From: Halomarina halobia
GTDB taxonomy: Archaea; Halobacteriota; Halobacteria; Halobacteriales; Haloarculaceae
NCBI RefSeq assembly: GCF_029338575.1
Contig: NZ_CP119992.1
Span: 310,001 to 374,000 of the forward strand
DNA length: 64,000 nt
Reading direction: 5' to 3'
The notes under the pieces: generated by a model
Database searches by the model: none
What the model was told of the DNA's origin: nothing
What the model saw: the letters and a program-made list of their open reading frames with translations, nothing else
Position numbers and translations under genes: made by a program
Shown: positions 42,912 through 51,479 of the stretch, piece by piece
How positions within the stretch are numbered: position 1 is the stretch's first letter
How the letters are laid out: every line of letters begins with the position of its first letter

Positions 42912-43787
42912 TTATACCCGCGCCTCGCACCAGTCGAGCACCGCGCTCGCGACCACGTCCGGCCGTTCCCGGTGGATGAAGTGCCCCGCGTCGCGGACCC
43001 GGAGGACGCGACAGTCGCCCGCGAACGCCGCGGCCGCGTCGTCGAACAGTTCGACCCCGACGCAGCCGTCGTCCGTCCCGGCGAGCACGAGCGCGTCGAC
43101 GTCGAGCGGCGGCCCGGAGCGCGTGTCGCGCCGAAGCGCCCCCCGCTCGAGCACGTCGCGGGCGAACTGGCGGTAGTACTCGAGCGCCGCCGCCGTCGTC
43201 CCCGGGGCGTTGAGCGTGTTCTTCACCGACTCGATGCGCGCCTCGGAGTAGTCCCATCCCGGACTCCAGGTCGACCAGAGGAACTCCACGAGCGCGAAGT
43301 CACCCGCCCGGAGGAGGCGCTCCGCGCCGGGGAGCTGAAACGCCGCCATGTACCAGCTCCTGAGCCACTGTCGCGGCCGCTCGCGGGCCGCCGCCACGAA
43401 CCGGGGTGGGAGGGCCATCCCGACGACGGTCTCGAACGCGGCGGGGTCGATGCGCGCGGCGACGTAACTCGCCGCCGCCCCCCAGTCGTGGCCGACGAGC
43501 ACCGCCGGGTCGCCGTCGAGTGCGTCGACGAGCGCGAGCGCGTCGCGGCCGAGCGCGCCCGCCGAGTAGTCCCCGTCCGGCGCGAGCCCGGTGGGGGCGT
43601 AGCCGCGCATGTACGGCGCGACGGCGTGGTACCCCGTCGCGGCGAACTGCTCCAGAAGCGGCGTCATCGATCCGGCGTCGTCGGGAAAGCCGTGGAGACA
43701 GAGCGCGAGCGGGCCGGAGCGATCGCCCGCGCGGAGGTACTCGAACGCGACGCCGTTGGCGGTGGTTCGTCCGCGATCTACGTCCAT
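42912..43787 (-). CDS. Alpha/beta hydrolase, epoxide-hydrolase/dehalogenase-like
   Basis: 291 residues from the ATG at 43787; an ATG ten codons earlier is less likely. LCLHGFPDDAGSM is the HGxP oxyanion loop; VLVGHDWGAAAS has Asp as nucleophile, as in epoxide hydrolases and haloalkane dehalogenases; an acid residue near VLAGTDDGCV and the His in VRDAGHFIHRERPD complete the triad. Cytoplasmic. Physiological substrate unknown. Confidence 0.85.
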   Translation of the reverse strand: MDVDRGRTTANGVAFEYLRAGDRSGPLALCLHGFPDDAGSMTPLLEQFAATGYHAVAPYMRGYAPTGLAPDGDYSAGALGRDALALVDALDGDPAVLVGHDWGAAASYVAARIDPAAFETVVGMALPPRFVAAARERPRQWLRSWYMAAFQLPGAERLLRAGDFALVEFLWSTWSPGWDYSEARIESVKNTLNAPGTTAAALEYYRQFARDVLERGALRRDTRSGPPLDVDALVLAGTDDGCVGVELFDDAAAAFAGDCRVLRVRDAGHFIHRERPDVVASAVLDWCEARV

Positions 43788-43941
43788 GATCCCGTGGACG
43801 TCGCCCGGGCATATCATAGCGAGTATCGTTCGTCGCGACGAATTCCAGCCGACGATCGGCCGCGGATCCGGCTGCGGGTACGATGCTCGCTATCAGTCAC
43901 CGGCACGCTTTACCCGCTCACGGGTGTAGTAGGAGGGGACC

Positions 43942-44253
43942 ATGACCGTCATCGCACTACTCAGCGTCGCGCCCGTCCGCGAGGGGAGCATGAGCGAGGA
44001 GGTCGCGAAGGCCGTCGCCGCCCTCGACGACTTCGACGTGAGCTACGAGACGAACCCGATGGGGACCGTGATCGAGGCCGACTCGATCGACGACCTGCTC
44101 GACGCGGTGCGCGCGGCCCACACCGCCGTCGAGGCCGACCGCGTGAGCACGTTCCTGAAGATCGACGACAAGCGCGCGAGCGACGAATCCGCCCGCGAGA
44201 AGGTCGAGGCCGTGGAGGAGCACCTCGGCCGGCCGGCGAGGAGCGAGGAGTAG
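43942..44253 (+). CDS. MTH1187-family thiamine-binding protein
   Basis: 103 residues. MTVIALLSVAPVREGSMSEEVAKAVAALDDFDVSYETNPMGTVIEAD is the MTH1187/YkoF-like ferredoxin fold; members bind thiamine or its derivatives. A GGAGGGG ribosome-binding site lies 7 nt before the ATG and a TATA-like GCTTTACCC about 36 nt before it. Single gene. Confidence 0.85.
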   Translation: MTVIALLSVAPVREGSMSEEVAKAVAALDDFDVSYETNPMGTVIEADSIDDLLDAVRAAHTAVEADRVSTFLKIDDKRASDESAREKVEAVEEHLGRPARSEE

Positions 44254-44315
44254 CCGGTCTGCCACGTCGGCTCGTCTGCTGGACGGGGTGATCGCCCGTC
44301 CGCGCCCCTCGCGGG

Positions 44316-44618
44316 TCAGTCCCACGTGACCCAGGTGAGGAAGAACAGCCCGCCGAACTCACAGAGGCGGAGTGCCGTCATGGCACCCTGCGCGATAGGA
44401 GGGACGGAGGTCACCCACACCCGCAGCGTGGGTTCGAACATGTAGAAGTAGAGCGCCAGAAGGTTCTCCAGGAGCAGGAAGCCCGTGAAGAGGACGAGTC
44501 CGAGGGTCTGTTTCGACCGGAACTGGAGGTAATTCCGACCCCAGACGTACCCCAGTACGAGCGTGAGCAGGACGTTCGCGAGGATCGCGATCCGGGCGAC
44601 GTCGACCCACAGCGTCAT
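44316..44618 (-). CDS. Three-helix membrane protein
   Basis: 100 residues, helices at about 5-25, 36-58 and 65-95. No known motif. It follows a winged-helix regulator (44674-44949) on the same strand with a 55-nt gap; such regulator plus small membrane protein pairs recur in Halobacteria, so co-transcription is plausible. Confidence 0.65.
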   Translation of the reverse strand: MTLWVDVARIAILANVLLTLVLGYVWGRNYLQFRSKQTLGLVLFTGFLLLENLLALYFYMFEPTLRVWVTSVPPIAQGAMTALRLCEFGGLFFLTWVTWD

Positions 44619-44673
44619 CTCCGTTCCCCCTCGCGAGCGGCGCGTTCGTCGGTAGTTGTCGGTCCTTCCATCG

Positions 44674-44949
44674 TCATTCGACGCTCTCGATGATCCCCTC
44701 TATGAGTTCCCAGCAGTGTCGCGCCTCGCCGGTCGGGAGGTAGGTCGCCCCGCGTTCCTCGCCGCTGTTCTCGAAGATGCTGTCGTCGACGAGGACGTCG
44801 AGGTGGTGTCGAACCGTCTCGTAGTGGCGGTCGAGTTCCTCGGCGAGTCGATCGGCGTTCCGCGGCCGCTCGACGAGCGCCCGGAGGATGCGCGCGCGGT
44901 TCTCGCCGCCGTGCGTTCGCGTGAGCACGTACCTCCGAACGGGCTCCAT
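44674..44949 (-). CDS. Winged-helix transcriptional regulator (ArsR-like)
   Basis: 91 residues. GENRARILRALVERPRNADRLAEELDRHYETVRHHLDVLVDDSI is a winged helix with its recognition helix at about 39-52. Acts as a DNA-binding repressor or activator, probably of its own operon with the three-helix membrane protein. No ligand domain beyond the wing. Confidence 0.85.
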   Translation of the reverse strand: MEPVRRYVLTRTHGGENRARILRALVERPRNADRLAEELDRHYETVRHHLDVLVDDSIFENSGEERGATYLPTGEARHCWELIEGIIESVE

Positions 44950-45527
44950 CGTATACGTCTATCTAACATGTCTTCGTGAATCCACCGACCCCCGTCGCGT
45001 CGCTCGATCGGTCGACGAAAGATCGGTCGACGAAAGATCGGTCGACGAAACGGCGTGCCGACGAGAGCTAGTCGAGGTGGACGTCCACACCGATCGACGG
45101 TTCGTGCGAAACATGGGTTCAGGTGGGGTGGAGGGCAAGCTGTCAGCCGGGGACGGACGGTCGTCGTCGTCGGTTCGCCGGCGCGCTTCGGCCGGCCGTC
45201 GGACGCGAATCGCGACGCGGACCCCGAGAACGGCTTCCGTCCTCGCGGAGGCGCCTGCCGAGAGTGGATGCGCCCCTTCGTGACATCCACCGGCGGCGTG
45301 CGTCCGCGCCGGGGGTCCGGAGCGGTCGTCCGTCGCGAGCCGACCTGTGCGAGCTATCGCACGGATAGACCGTCGATCGGTTCGTATAAGGCCGTTTCCA
45401 GAATTGCGATCGAACTCGGACCGAAATTCGTCCAGAGTCTCCGCCACGTACCGCCCGCTCGCAACTGTTAGAACACGAGGGCGCATAGCGGGACGCCCTC
45501 GGAACGCGGCCGGTGACGTCCCTGCCG
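44950..45527. other. 578-bp region without a supported gene
   Basis: Several frames are open but none shows conserved protein character. The clearest structure is a triple 15-bp tandem repeat (45006-45050). A TATA-like GGTTCGTATAAGG lies near 45378. The stretch may be a long regulatory region or relic DNA. Confidence 0.5.
45006..45050. repeat. Three perfect tandem copies of a 15-bp unit
   Basis: GATCGGTCGACGAAA is repeated three times without mismatch at 45006-45020, 45021-45035 and 45036-45050. Because 15 is a multiple of three, each strand gives a peptide repeat if translated (RSVDE on +). It lies about 57 nt upstream of the winged-helix gene, so it could be a regulator-binding array. Confidence 0.8.
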
Positions 45528-46217
45528 TTACTCGTCGCTGACGATGAACTGGCCGGCGGCGGCGAGGACCTCGTCCATCGTCTTCGCCGGATCGAAGGCG
45601 TTCGGATAGGGCAGGCGGAACTCGTGGAGGTTGAGGTAGCCGGCGTGGCGCGCCTCGACGCTGTGGATGCTGAGCGCCGCCGAGAGGATGTCTTCGTCGT
45701 CGATCAGGGGGGCGGCACCGGCGTACGCCGCCACCCCGAGGTTCTCGAAGGTCGCCGCGAGCCCGATGAACTCGTCGAGGGTCTCGTAGGGGAAGCGGAA
45801 TTTCAGCCCGCTGACCGGCGTACCGCCGAGGTCCTCGATCGTCGCCGTGATGGCGTCGACGTGCGCCTTCTCGTGGTCACGGATCCTCTCGAAGCGCTGG
45901 TAGGTCCCGTACCGGGGCCGCGGGCTGTTGAACACCATGTCCCCCGGACTCCCCGGCCCCTCGAAGTCCTCCTCGGTGAACGTCTGGAGGCCGTCGCGGT
46001 AGAACGTGAACTCGAGTTTCTCGAGCGTCAGCGCGAAGTTCAGGATCTCCACGTCGCTCGGCCCGCCGTTCGCGTCGCCGTCGCCGTCTGTCGCGGCGGC
46101 CAGGCCGGTCCCGCCGAGCGAGAGCAGCGTCGCCCCGCCGCCGATCTTCGCCGCCGTCGAGAGGAACCCTCGCCGATCTGTGCTTCCATCGCTTCCGTCG
46201 GTAATGTCGTTCGACAT
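45528..46217 (-). CDS. Tat-exported ferritin-like domain protein
   Basis: 229 residues from the ATG at 46217. The start has TDRRGFLSTAAKIGGGATLL, a twin-arginine signal. From about 55 on it is the Ferritin_2 family: ALTLEKLEFTFYRDGL, DHEKAHVDAITATIEDLGG, TFENLGVAAYAGAAPLI and SVEARHAGYLNLH, where E, ExxH and ExxxH could bind two metal ions. It would act outside the membrane. It is divergent from a second protein of the same family. Confidence 0.85.
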   Translation of the reverse strand: MSNDITDGSDGSTDRRGFLSTAAKIGGGATLLSLGGTGLAAATDGDGDANGGPSDVEILNFALTLEKLEFTFYRDGLQTFTEEDFEGPGSPGDMVFNSPRPRYGTYQRFERIRDHEKAHVDAITATIEDLGGTPVSGLKFRFPYETLDEFIGLAATFENLGVAAYAGAAPLIDDEDILSAALSIHSVEARHAGYLNLHEFRLPYPNAFDPAKTMDEVLAAAGQFIVSDE

Positions 46218-46269
46218 GATACATTCAATCGCCAACGTGACGCGACAAAAGTGTTTATTGAATGTCATG
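46215..46269. promoter_or_regulatory. Inverted repeat over the start/promoter of the ferritin-like gene
   Basis: CATGATACATTCAAT (46215-46229) and ATTGAATGTCATG (46257-46269) are inverted copies that differ by a two-base insertion. They flank the predicted TATA-like region (CAATAAACAC on the minus strand) and the ATG. This looks like an operator for a dimeric regulator. Confidence 0.45.
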
Positions 46270-46519
46270 ATTCTGGGTATTGTTTTTTATACGTTCAGTG
46301 GAGACAGCGGTACGGTCTCCCTCCGGAGGATTGCCGGCGGGACTGTTCGGCCCCGCGTACCCGCATCGAGATCGGGACGACAGTCAGACGGCACCGTCGC
46401 GACGTTTCGAGCTACTTAGGCCGGAATTCGGTGTAATCTCGAAAAACGTTCATGACGAGGGTCGTACCTCGGTTAGAACGGTACCACACCACGGCGTGTG
46501 CTGCCGGAACGTGTTCGAA
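46270..46519. other. Divergent control region between the two ferritin-like genes
   Basis: With the inverted repeat at 46215-46269 it forms a 302-bp gap. It is AT-rich near 46283-46300 (TTGTTTTTTATACG) and otherwise featureless. A 200-nt leader for the plus-strand gene would be unusual for a haloarchaeon and may contain control elements. Confidence 0.4.
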
Positions 46520-47302
46520 ATGAACGAAAAAACCAACGGTTCAGACAGCGAGCGTTCGAGTGCGGACGTCAGGCGAGTGATCGACGAGGTCCGGGGGCGG
46601 GGTCCGTCGCGCCGGACCTTCCTCGCCGGCACGGCGGTGGTCGGTGCCGGCGCGCTGGGACTCAGCCCGCTCACGCAGGCGAGCGGCGACGGTAACGCGA
46701 GCGGGAACGGGACGGCAAACGGTACCGGAACCGCCGGGAAGCGGAACGGAACGCCGACCGTCCACGAGATGGGAACGGACGTGGACGTGCTCAACTACGC
46801 CCTCACGCTGGAGCACCTGGAGGACGTGTTCTACCGGGAGTTCCTGAACGACGTCAGCAAGGAGGAGTTCGTCAACTCCGAGGCGCTGCAGAACTTCAAC
46901 GCCTGGGAGAAGCGCGCGTCATACGACTTCGTGAGGAAGGTCGGAGAGCACGAGTCGACGCACGTCGAGGCGCTGACGAAGATAATCCGGGCGCTTGGCG
47001 GCGAGCCGGTGCCCGAGTGCACCTACGACTTCGGCGTCGAGAGCGTCGGCGAGTACCTGACGGTCGCCCAGGCGCTCGAGAACACCGGCGTCGCGGCGTA
47101 CGACGGGGCGCTCGCGCTGATCGAGAGCCCCGACCTCACGACGGCCAGCGCGACCATCGCGACCGTCGAGGCGCGCCACGCGTCGTTCCTCAACTTCCTC
47201 AACGGCGACGTCCCCTTCCCGGCGGCGTTCGACGACGCGAAGTCCGCCGAGGAGATCCTCGCCGTCGCCGGGCAGTTCGTCGAGAGCTGTCCGGAGGAGT
47301 GA
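46520..47302 (+). CDS. Tat-exported ferritin-like domain protein, second copy
   Basis: 260 residues from the ATG at 46520; an ATG at 46280 is unlikely because the extra part is basic and unconserved. SRRTFLAGTAVVGAGALGL is a twin-arginine signal; then a Gly/Asn/Thr-rich linker. Ferritin_2 motifs are present: ALTLEHLEDVFYREFL, VGEHESTHVEALTKIIRALGG, ALENTGVAAYDGALALI and TVEARHASFLNFLNG. A TATA-like TTTTTATAC at 46286-46294 would give a leader of about 200 nt. It is paralogous to the divergent gene. Confidence 0.85.
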   Translation: MNEKTNGSDSERSSADVRRVIDEVRGRGPSRRTFLAGTAVVGAGALGLSPLTQASGDGNASGNGTANGTGTAGKRNGTPTVHEMGTDVDVLNYALTLEHLEDVFYREFLNDVSKEEFVNSEALQNFNAWEKRASYDFVRKVGEHESTHVEALTKIIRALGGEPVPECTYDFGVESVGEYLTVAQALENTGVAAYDGALALIESPDLTTASATIATVEARHASFLNFLNGDVPFPAAFDDAKSAEEILAVAGQFVESCPEE

Positions 47303-47402
47303 GTTCGGGGAGCGGTAGCCGCACGGAGGGCGGCCGACGTCGCGGAGCAGCCCCCCGAACTCGTCCCATCTTCGGACGCGTAGGCTCCGTTCGCGGGGTC
47401 GC

Positions 47403-47416
47403 TATCAAAAGCTAAA
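47403..47416 (+). promoter_or_regulatory. TATA-like box for aroC
   Basis: TCAAAAGCTAAATG lies 25-37 nt before the ATG at 47440. The spacing supports that ATG as the leaderless start instead of the upstream in-frame ATG at 47416, which falls inside the box. Confidence 0.5.
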
Positions 47417-47439
47417 TGCGAGCGTCCCAACCCGGGGAC

Positions 47440-48603
47440 ATGAACGGGAACCAGTTCGGGCGGCTCTTCCGGGTCACGACCTACGGGGAGAGCCACGGCC
47501 CCGCCATGGGCGTCACCGTCTCCGGCTGTCCGGCGGGCCTCGAGCTCTCGGCGGAGGACGTCCAGCGCGAACTCGACCGACGCAAGCCCGGCCAGTCGAT
47601 GATCACCACCTCGCGGGACGAACCCGACGCCGTCGAGATCCAGTCGGGTATCCAGGACGGGTACACCACCGGCACGCCGATCGGGATGGTCATCCAGAAC
47701 AAGGACGCCCGCTCGGGCAAGTACGAGCCCTTCGTCACCGCGCCGCGACCCAGCCACGGCGACTTCACCTACTCGGCGAAGTTCGGCACGCGCAACTGGG
47801 GCGGCGGCGGTCGCTCCAGCGCGCGGGAGACCGTCAACTGGGTCGCCGCCGGCGCGATCGCGGGGAAGGTGCTCGATCGCTTCGGCGTGCGGGTGAAGGC
47901 CCACGTCAACCAGATCGGCGACGTGCGCGCCCCCGAGGTATCCTTCGAGGGGATGCTCGAACACACCGAGGAGAACCCCGTGCGCTGTGCCGACCCCGAG
48001 ACGGCCGAGGAGATGCTCGAGGTCATCGAGCGCTACCAGGGGGAGGGCGACTCCATCGGCGGGTCGATCTACTTCGAGGCCCGCGGCGTCCCCCGGGGGC
48101 TGGGCGCGCCGCGGTTCGACTCCGTCCCCGCCCGCCTCGGGGCGGCGATGATGGCCGTCCCGGCCGCCACGGCCTTCGAGTTCGGCCTCGGGCGCGGGGC
48201 GCGCTCGGTCTCCGGTCACGAGCGCAACGAGGACTGGACACTGGATACCGACGGCGACCCCGTCCCCGTCGGCAACGACCACGGCGGCATCCAGGGCGGC
48301 ATCACCACCGGCGAGCCGATCTACGGCGAGGTGACGCTCCACGCGCCCACCTCCATCCCGAAGGAGCAGACCACGGTCGACTGGGAGACCGGCGAGGAGA
48401 AGCGGGTGCAGGTCATCGGCCGCCACGACCCCGTCCTCCCGCCGCGCGGGGTCCCGGTCGTGGAGGCGATGCTCAACCTCACGATCCTCGACTTCATGCT
48501 GCTCGGCGGGCGGATCAACCCCGACCGACTCGACGACCGCCCCGGAGAGTACGACACCGACTACCACCCGAGCAGCCCCCTGAACGAGGAGCGCGAGGAG
48601 TAG
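47440..48603 (+). CDS. aroC: Chorismate synthase
   Basis: 387 residues from the ATG at 47440 (MNGNQFGRLFRVTTYGESHGP). All three family signatures are present: GESHGPAMGVTVSGCPAG, WGGGGRSSARETVNWVAAGA and NDHGGIQGGITTGEP. It converts 5-enolpyruvylshikimate-3-phosphate into chorismate with reduced FMN, the last step before the aromatic amino-acid branches. Soluble. It stands alone here. Confidence 0.97.
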   Translation: MNGNQFGRLFRVTTYGESHGPAMGVTVSGCPAGLELSAEDVQRELDRRKPGQSMITTSRDEPDAVEIQSGIQDGYTTGTPIGMVIQNKDARSGKYEPFVTAPRPSHGDFTYSAKFGTRNWGGGGRSSARETVNWVAAGAIAGKVLDRFGVRVKAHVNQIGDVRAPEVSFEGMLEHTEENPVRCADPETAEEMLEVIERYQGEGDSIGGSIYFEARGVPRGLGAPRFDSVPARLGAAMMAVPAATAFEFGLGRGARSVSGHERNEDWTLDTDGDPVPVGNDHGGIQGGITTGEPIYGEVTLHAPTSIPKEQTTVDWETGEEKRVQVIGRHDPVLPPRGVPVVEAMLNLTILDFMLLGGRINPDRLDDRPGEYDTDYHPSSPLNEEREE

Positions 48604-48691
48604 TCGGGTCGTCGAACCGTCCGCTCCGGGACGATCGATCGGTCGTCGACCGCCGGTCGTTCGGGCGACGCTCCCCGCGCCGTCCACTCGT

Positions 48692-50194
48692 TCACTGCCC
48701 CCGCGAGACGGTCACCCGGTACGTGTCCCCCTCGAACTCGACGGTCCGCGAATCCGCGTCGTAGTCGACGGCTCGCTCCGCCGTCCGCTCGTCGGTCCGC
48801 AGGACGACCGTCTCGACGCCCGCCTCGACGCCCGCCAGCGCGTTCCGCAGACCGCGCAGCCGACGGCGCATCACCTGCTCGGGGACGAGGCGCTCGTCGG
48901 CGTCGGCGTCCGTTCGCGTCAGTGTCAGCGTCGCGGGGCGCCGGTGCTCGCCCTCCGCGCGATGCCGCGGTGACGTGACGACGACGCGCTCGCCGTCGCG
49001 CGCCGCGCGCACGTCGTCGGTCGGCGTCACCTCGATCGCGGGCGCGTCGAGGTCGAACAGCGCGGCGTGGACGCCCTCGCCATCGTCATCGCTCTCGCCG
49101 TCGCTCTCCCGAGAGAGGGCGACCCGGAAGGCGTAGCGACCGCCGCCGAGGTAGCCGACGTCGATACCGTCGTCACAGGGTGCGGCGCGCCCCGAGAACG
49201 CGCGGATCGTCCACTCCTCGGTGCCGCCAGGGGGAAGCGTCGTGTACGGTACCGGGATCGCCCAGGGGACCACGTGGAACCACTCCCCGTCCACGAGTTT
49301 GAATAACCGCCAGTCGTGGCGGTTACCGCCCATCTCGTCGCCGCTGTGATTGTACAGCGTGAAGCCGACGCGAGCGGGCGCTTCGACGCGCTCGGCGCTC
49401 GGTTCGAGGAACGCCGGCGTCGTCCCGCCGGCCTCGTGGAACCACGCGACGGACGACGCGTCGGGGAGGGATGGGACGGACTCGCCCGCGAACCGCGAGG
49501 TCTCGTCCGGACCGGGCGCGCCGGTGTCCCACGCGGCGACGGTGAAGCGCGTCTCGCCGGACCGCCACTCGTAGCAGCCCGTCGGGTACCCCCTCGCCTC
49601 CGGGTGACGGACGAGGACGAACTCGCCGGCGACGGTCTCCCCGGAACCCAGTTCGAGCGTCTCCGGGAGCCACGTGCCCGTCTCCGGGAGCCGCCAGTAG
49701 CCCTCGGCGGTACGTTCAACCCCCGGGATCGCCTCGGCGAGGTCGGTACGCTCGGTCGGGGCGAACGCCAGCGCGTCCCGGTATGGACGATCGATGCCGG
49801 CGTCGGGCGGCGCGCTGTAGGGGTCGCCGAAGGGCGGGAGGTCGCGCAGGGCGATCGTGTTCGGTCCCTGCATCCGGTTCGTCAGCGTCGCGCGGATCGT
49901 CGCGGGGTGGTCCGCGGTCGCCGTCCCTGCGAACCAGACGCGAACCTCGGCGTCGTCGGCCGCGTACCACGGCGTCGGGAGCGCGAGCGTCCGTCGAACC
50001 GTCCGGAGGTCGACGACGGTCCAGTCGCCGGGGGGAGGCGTCACCTCGCCGTTCGGGCCGTCGCCGTCGTTCGTCCCGTTCCCGCCCGGCACGTCGGCCG
50101 GGGTCACCGGCGGCGTCTCCGATTCGTCCCCCGAACACCCGGACAACGCCGCGACGCTACCGCCGAGGAGCGCGAGGACCCGTCTCCGCTTCAT
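48692..50194 (-). CDS. Large secreted lipoprotein, unknown function
   Basis: 500 residues. The start MKRRRVLALLGGSVAALSGC is an RR-type signal with a lipobox, so the mature protein is anchored outside by its Cys. A low-complexity linker (about 21-55) follows, then beta-rich sequence. A YNHSGDEMGGNRHDWRLFKLVDGEWFHV segment recalls bacterial immunoglobulin-like extracellular modules. No enzymatic motif. Confidence 0.75.
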   Translation of the reverse strand: MKRRRVLALLGGSVAALSGCSGDESETPPVTPADVPGGNGTNDGDGPNGEVTPPPGDWTVVDLRTVRRTLALPTPWYAADDAEVRVWFAGTATADHPATIRATLTNRMQGPNTIALRDLPPFGDPYSAPPDAGIDRPYRDALAFAPTERTDLAEAIPGVERTAEGYWRLPETGTWLPETLELGSGETVAGEFVLVRHPEARGYPTGCYEWRSGETRFTVAAWDTGAPGPDETSRFAGESVPSLPDASSVAWFHEAGGTTPAFLEPSAERVEAPARVGFTLYNHSGDEMGGNRHDWRLFKLVDGEWFHVVPWAIPVPYTTLPPGGTEEWTIRAFSGRAAPCDDGIDVGYLGGGRYAFRVALSRESDGESDDDGEGVHAALFDLDAPAIEVTPTDDVRAARDGERVVVTSPRHRAEGEHRRPATLTLTRTDADADERLVPEQVMRRRLRGLRNALAGVEAGVETVVLRTDERTAERAVDYDADSRTVEFEGDTYRVTVSRGQ

Positions 50195-50285
50195 ACCGCC
50201 ACGTCATACTTGTCGGATAAGTGCTTTGTCTGCGGTCAAATCGTCGTTTGATGCTTTTACCTGTCTCCGCGCCCACCACCCGCCA

Positions 50286-50894
50286 ATGGACGCGGAGCAG
50301 GACACCCTCGTGAACCCCTTCGGGATGGACGAGACGTGCACGAACTGTCCGGAACTGTGCGGGACGCGCGAGCGAGTGGTCCACGGCTACGGCCCGGTGG
50401 ACGCGGAGTTCCTGGTCGTCGGCGAGATGCCCGGTCCCGAGGCGGACGCGTCGGGGGTCCCGTTCGACGGCACGCCCGTCCTCGACGTGCTCGAACGGGT
50501 CGGGTTCGTGGAGCGATCCGACGGCGACGTGCGCGTCGAGAACGCCTATCTCACCTACCTCACTCGTTGTCGTCACCCCGAGCGCGGCCCGACCGACGCC
50601 GAGGTGCTCGCCTGCGACGGCTACCTCACCGCCGAGATCCGGATGATCAACCCGGAGATCATCGTCCCCGTCGGCCAGCGCGTCTGCGAGGCGCTGGCGA
50701 CGGAGTACACGACGCGCGATCCCGGCGACTTCGACGTCGAGGCCGAGCACGCGACTACGGTTCGAGGGCGGGGGTTCGAACTCGTCCCCCTCCACCCCGA
50801 CCCGGACGACGACCGGCGCGACGAGTTCGTCGCACACCTCGGCGAACTACTGGGACGCGACTACCGACAGACGAAGGGGCGGCGCGGGCGGTAA
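50286..50894 (+). CDS. Uracil-DNA glycosylase superfamily protein (Fe-S type)
   Basis: 202 residues from the ATG at 50286. ETCTNCPELCGTRERVVHG carries the first cysteine pair; FLVVGEMPGPEADASGVPFDG is motif 1 of UDG family 4/5; TRCRHPERGPTDAEVLAC supplies the other Fe-S cysteines; and the C-terminal PLHPDPDD is the HP motif region. It removes uracil from DNA. Relevant for deamination-prone GC-rich genomes. Confidence 0.88.
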   Translation: MDAEQDTLVNPFGMDETCTNCPELCGTRERVVHGYGPVDAEFLVVGEMPGPEADASGVPFDGTPVLDVLERVGFVERSDGDVRVENAYLTYLTRCRHPERGPTDAEVLACDGYLTAEIRMINPEIIVPVGQRVCEALATEYTTRDPGDFDVEAEHATTVRGRGFELVPLHPDPDDDRRDEFVAHLGELLGRDYRQTKGRRGR

Positions 50895-50966
50895 CCGGGT
50901 ACGCGGCCGGGGTCGGTTCACATGTTAACCTCGCCCATTATTGCGCTCCGTACAGGCTGTTAGGGT

Positions 50967-51479
50967 ATGCCACGGAACGCGTACATGATCGGCCTGTGCC
51001 TCGTCGCGCTCGGCCTGCTCGGCACGGCCGTGATCGGGGAGTACCGGCTCTTCTCGTATCTCGCCGCGCTGCTCATCGTCGGCGTCGTCGGCGCGTCGTC
51101 GATAGAGCGCGCGGGTCGGGAGTTCGACCTCGGTCCCTACACGCTCCTGCTCGGCTGGGTGCTCGGGACGTTCGTCGTCGGGTTAAGCGCCATCTGGTTG
51201 CTCTGGACGCCCGGACAGACGGAGTACGCGTACGCGCTCGGCCTGCCGCAGTCGACGCTCGCGTACGTCGTCTTCATCTGGCTCCTCCCGCTCGTCGGCG
51301 CGGTGTACTACTCCGTGCTGTTCCCGCGGATCGGGGGCGACGACGTGGTCGACGAGATCATGGCCGAGGCGCGGACGGCTCAGTCGCGCGAGGCGTTCCC
51401 GCTCTCCCCCGAACAGCCCGCGGTGGGGAGCGGCGCGCGTCACACCGACGGGGGCGAGAGCGGGGGTGAGGAGGAGTGA
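50967..51479 (+). CDS. Small membrane partner of a sodium:solute symporter
   Basis: 170 residues with four helices (about 6-25, 30-48, 57-80, 95-120) and an acidic, flexible tail. It overlaps the next gene by 4 nt (GTGA), like the small subunits that precede SSS symporters in several archaea and bacteria. The exact domain family is uncertain. Confidence 0.72.
   Translation: MPRNAYMIGLCLVALGLLGTAVIGEYRLFSYLAALLIVGVVGASSIERAGREFDLGPYTLLLGWVLGTFVVGLSAIWLLWTPGQTEYAYALGLPQSTLAYVVFIWLLPLVGAVYYSVLFPRIGGDDVVDEIMAEARTAQSREAFPLSPEQPAVGSGARHTDGGESGGEEE

Noticed and set aside
44888-45283. 131-codon frame containing the triple repeat
   Set aside because: Composition is poor (many Arg, Ser and Thr) and the frame overlaps the winged-helix gene on the other strand; the repeat is described as DNA only.
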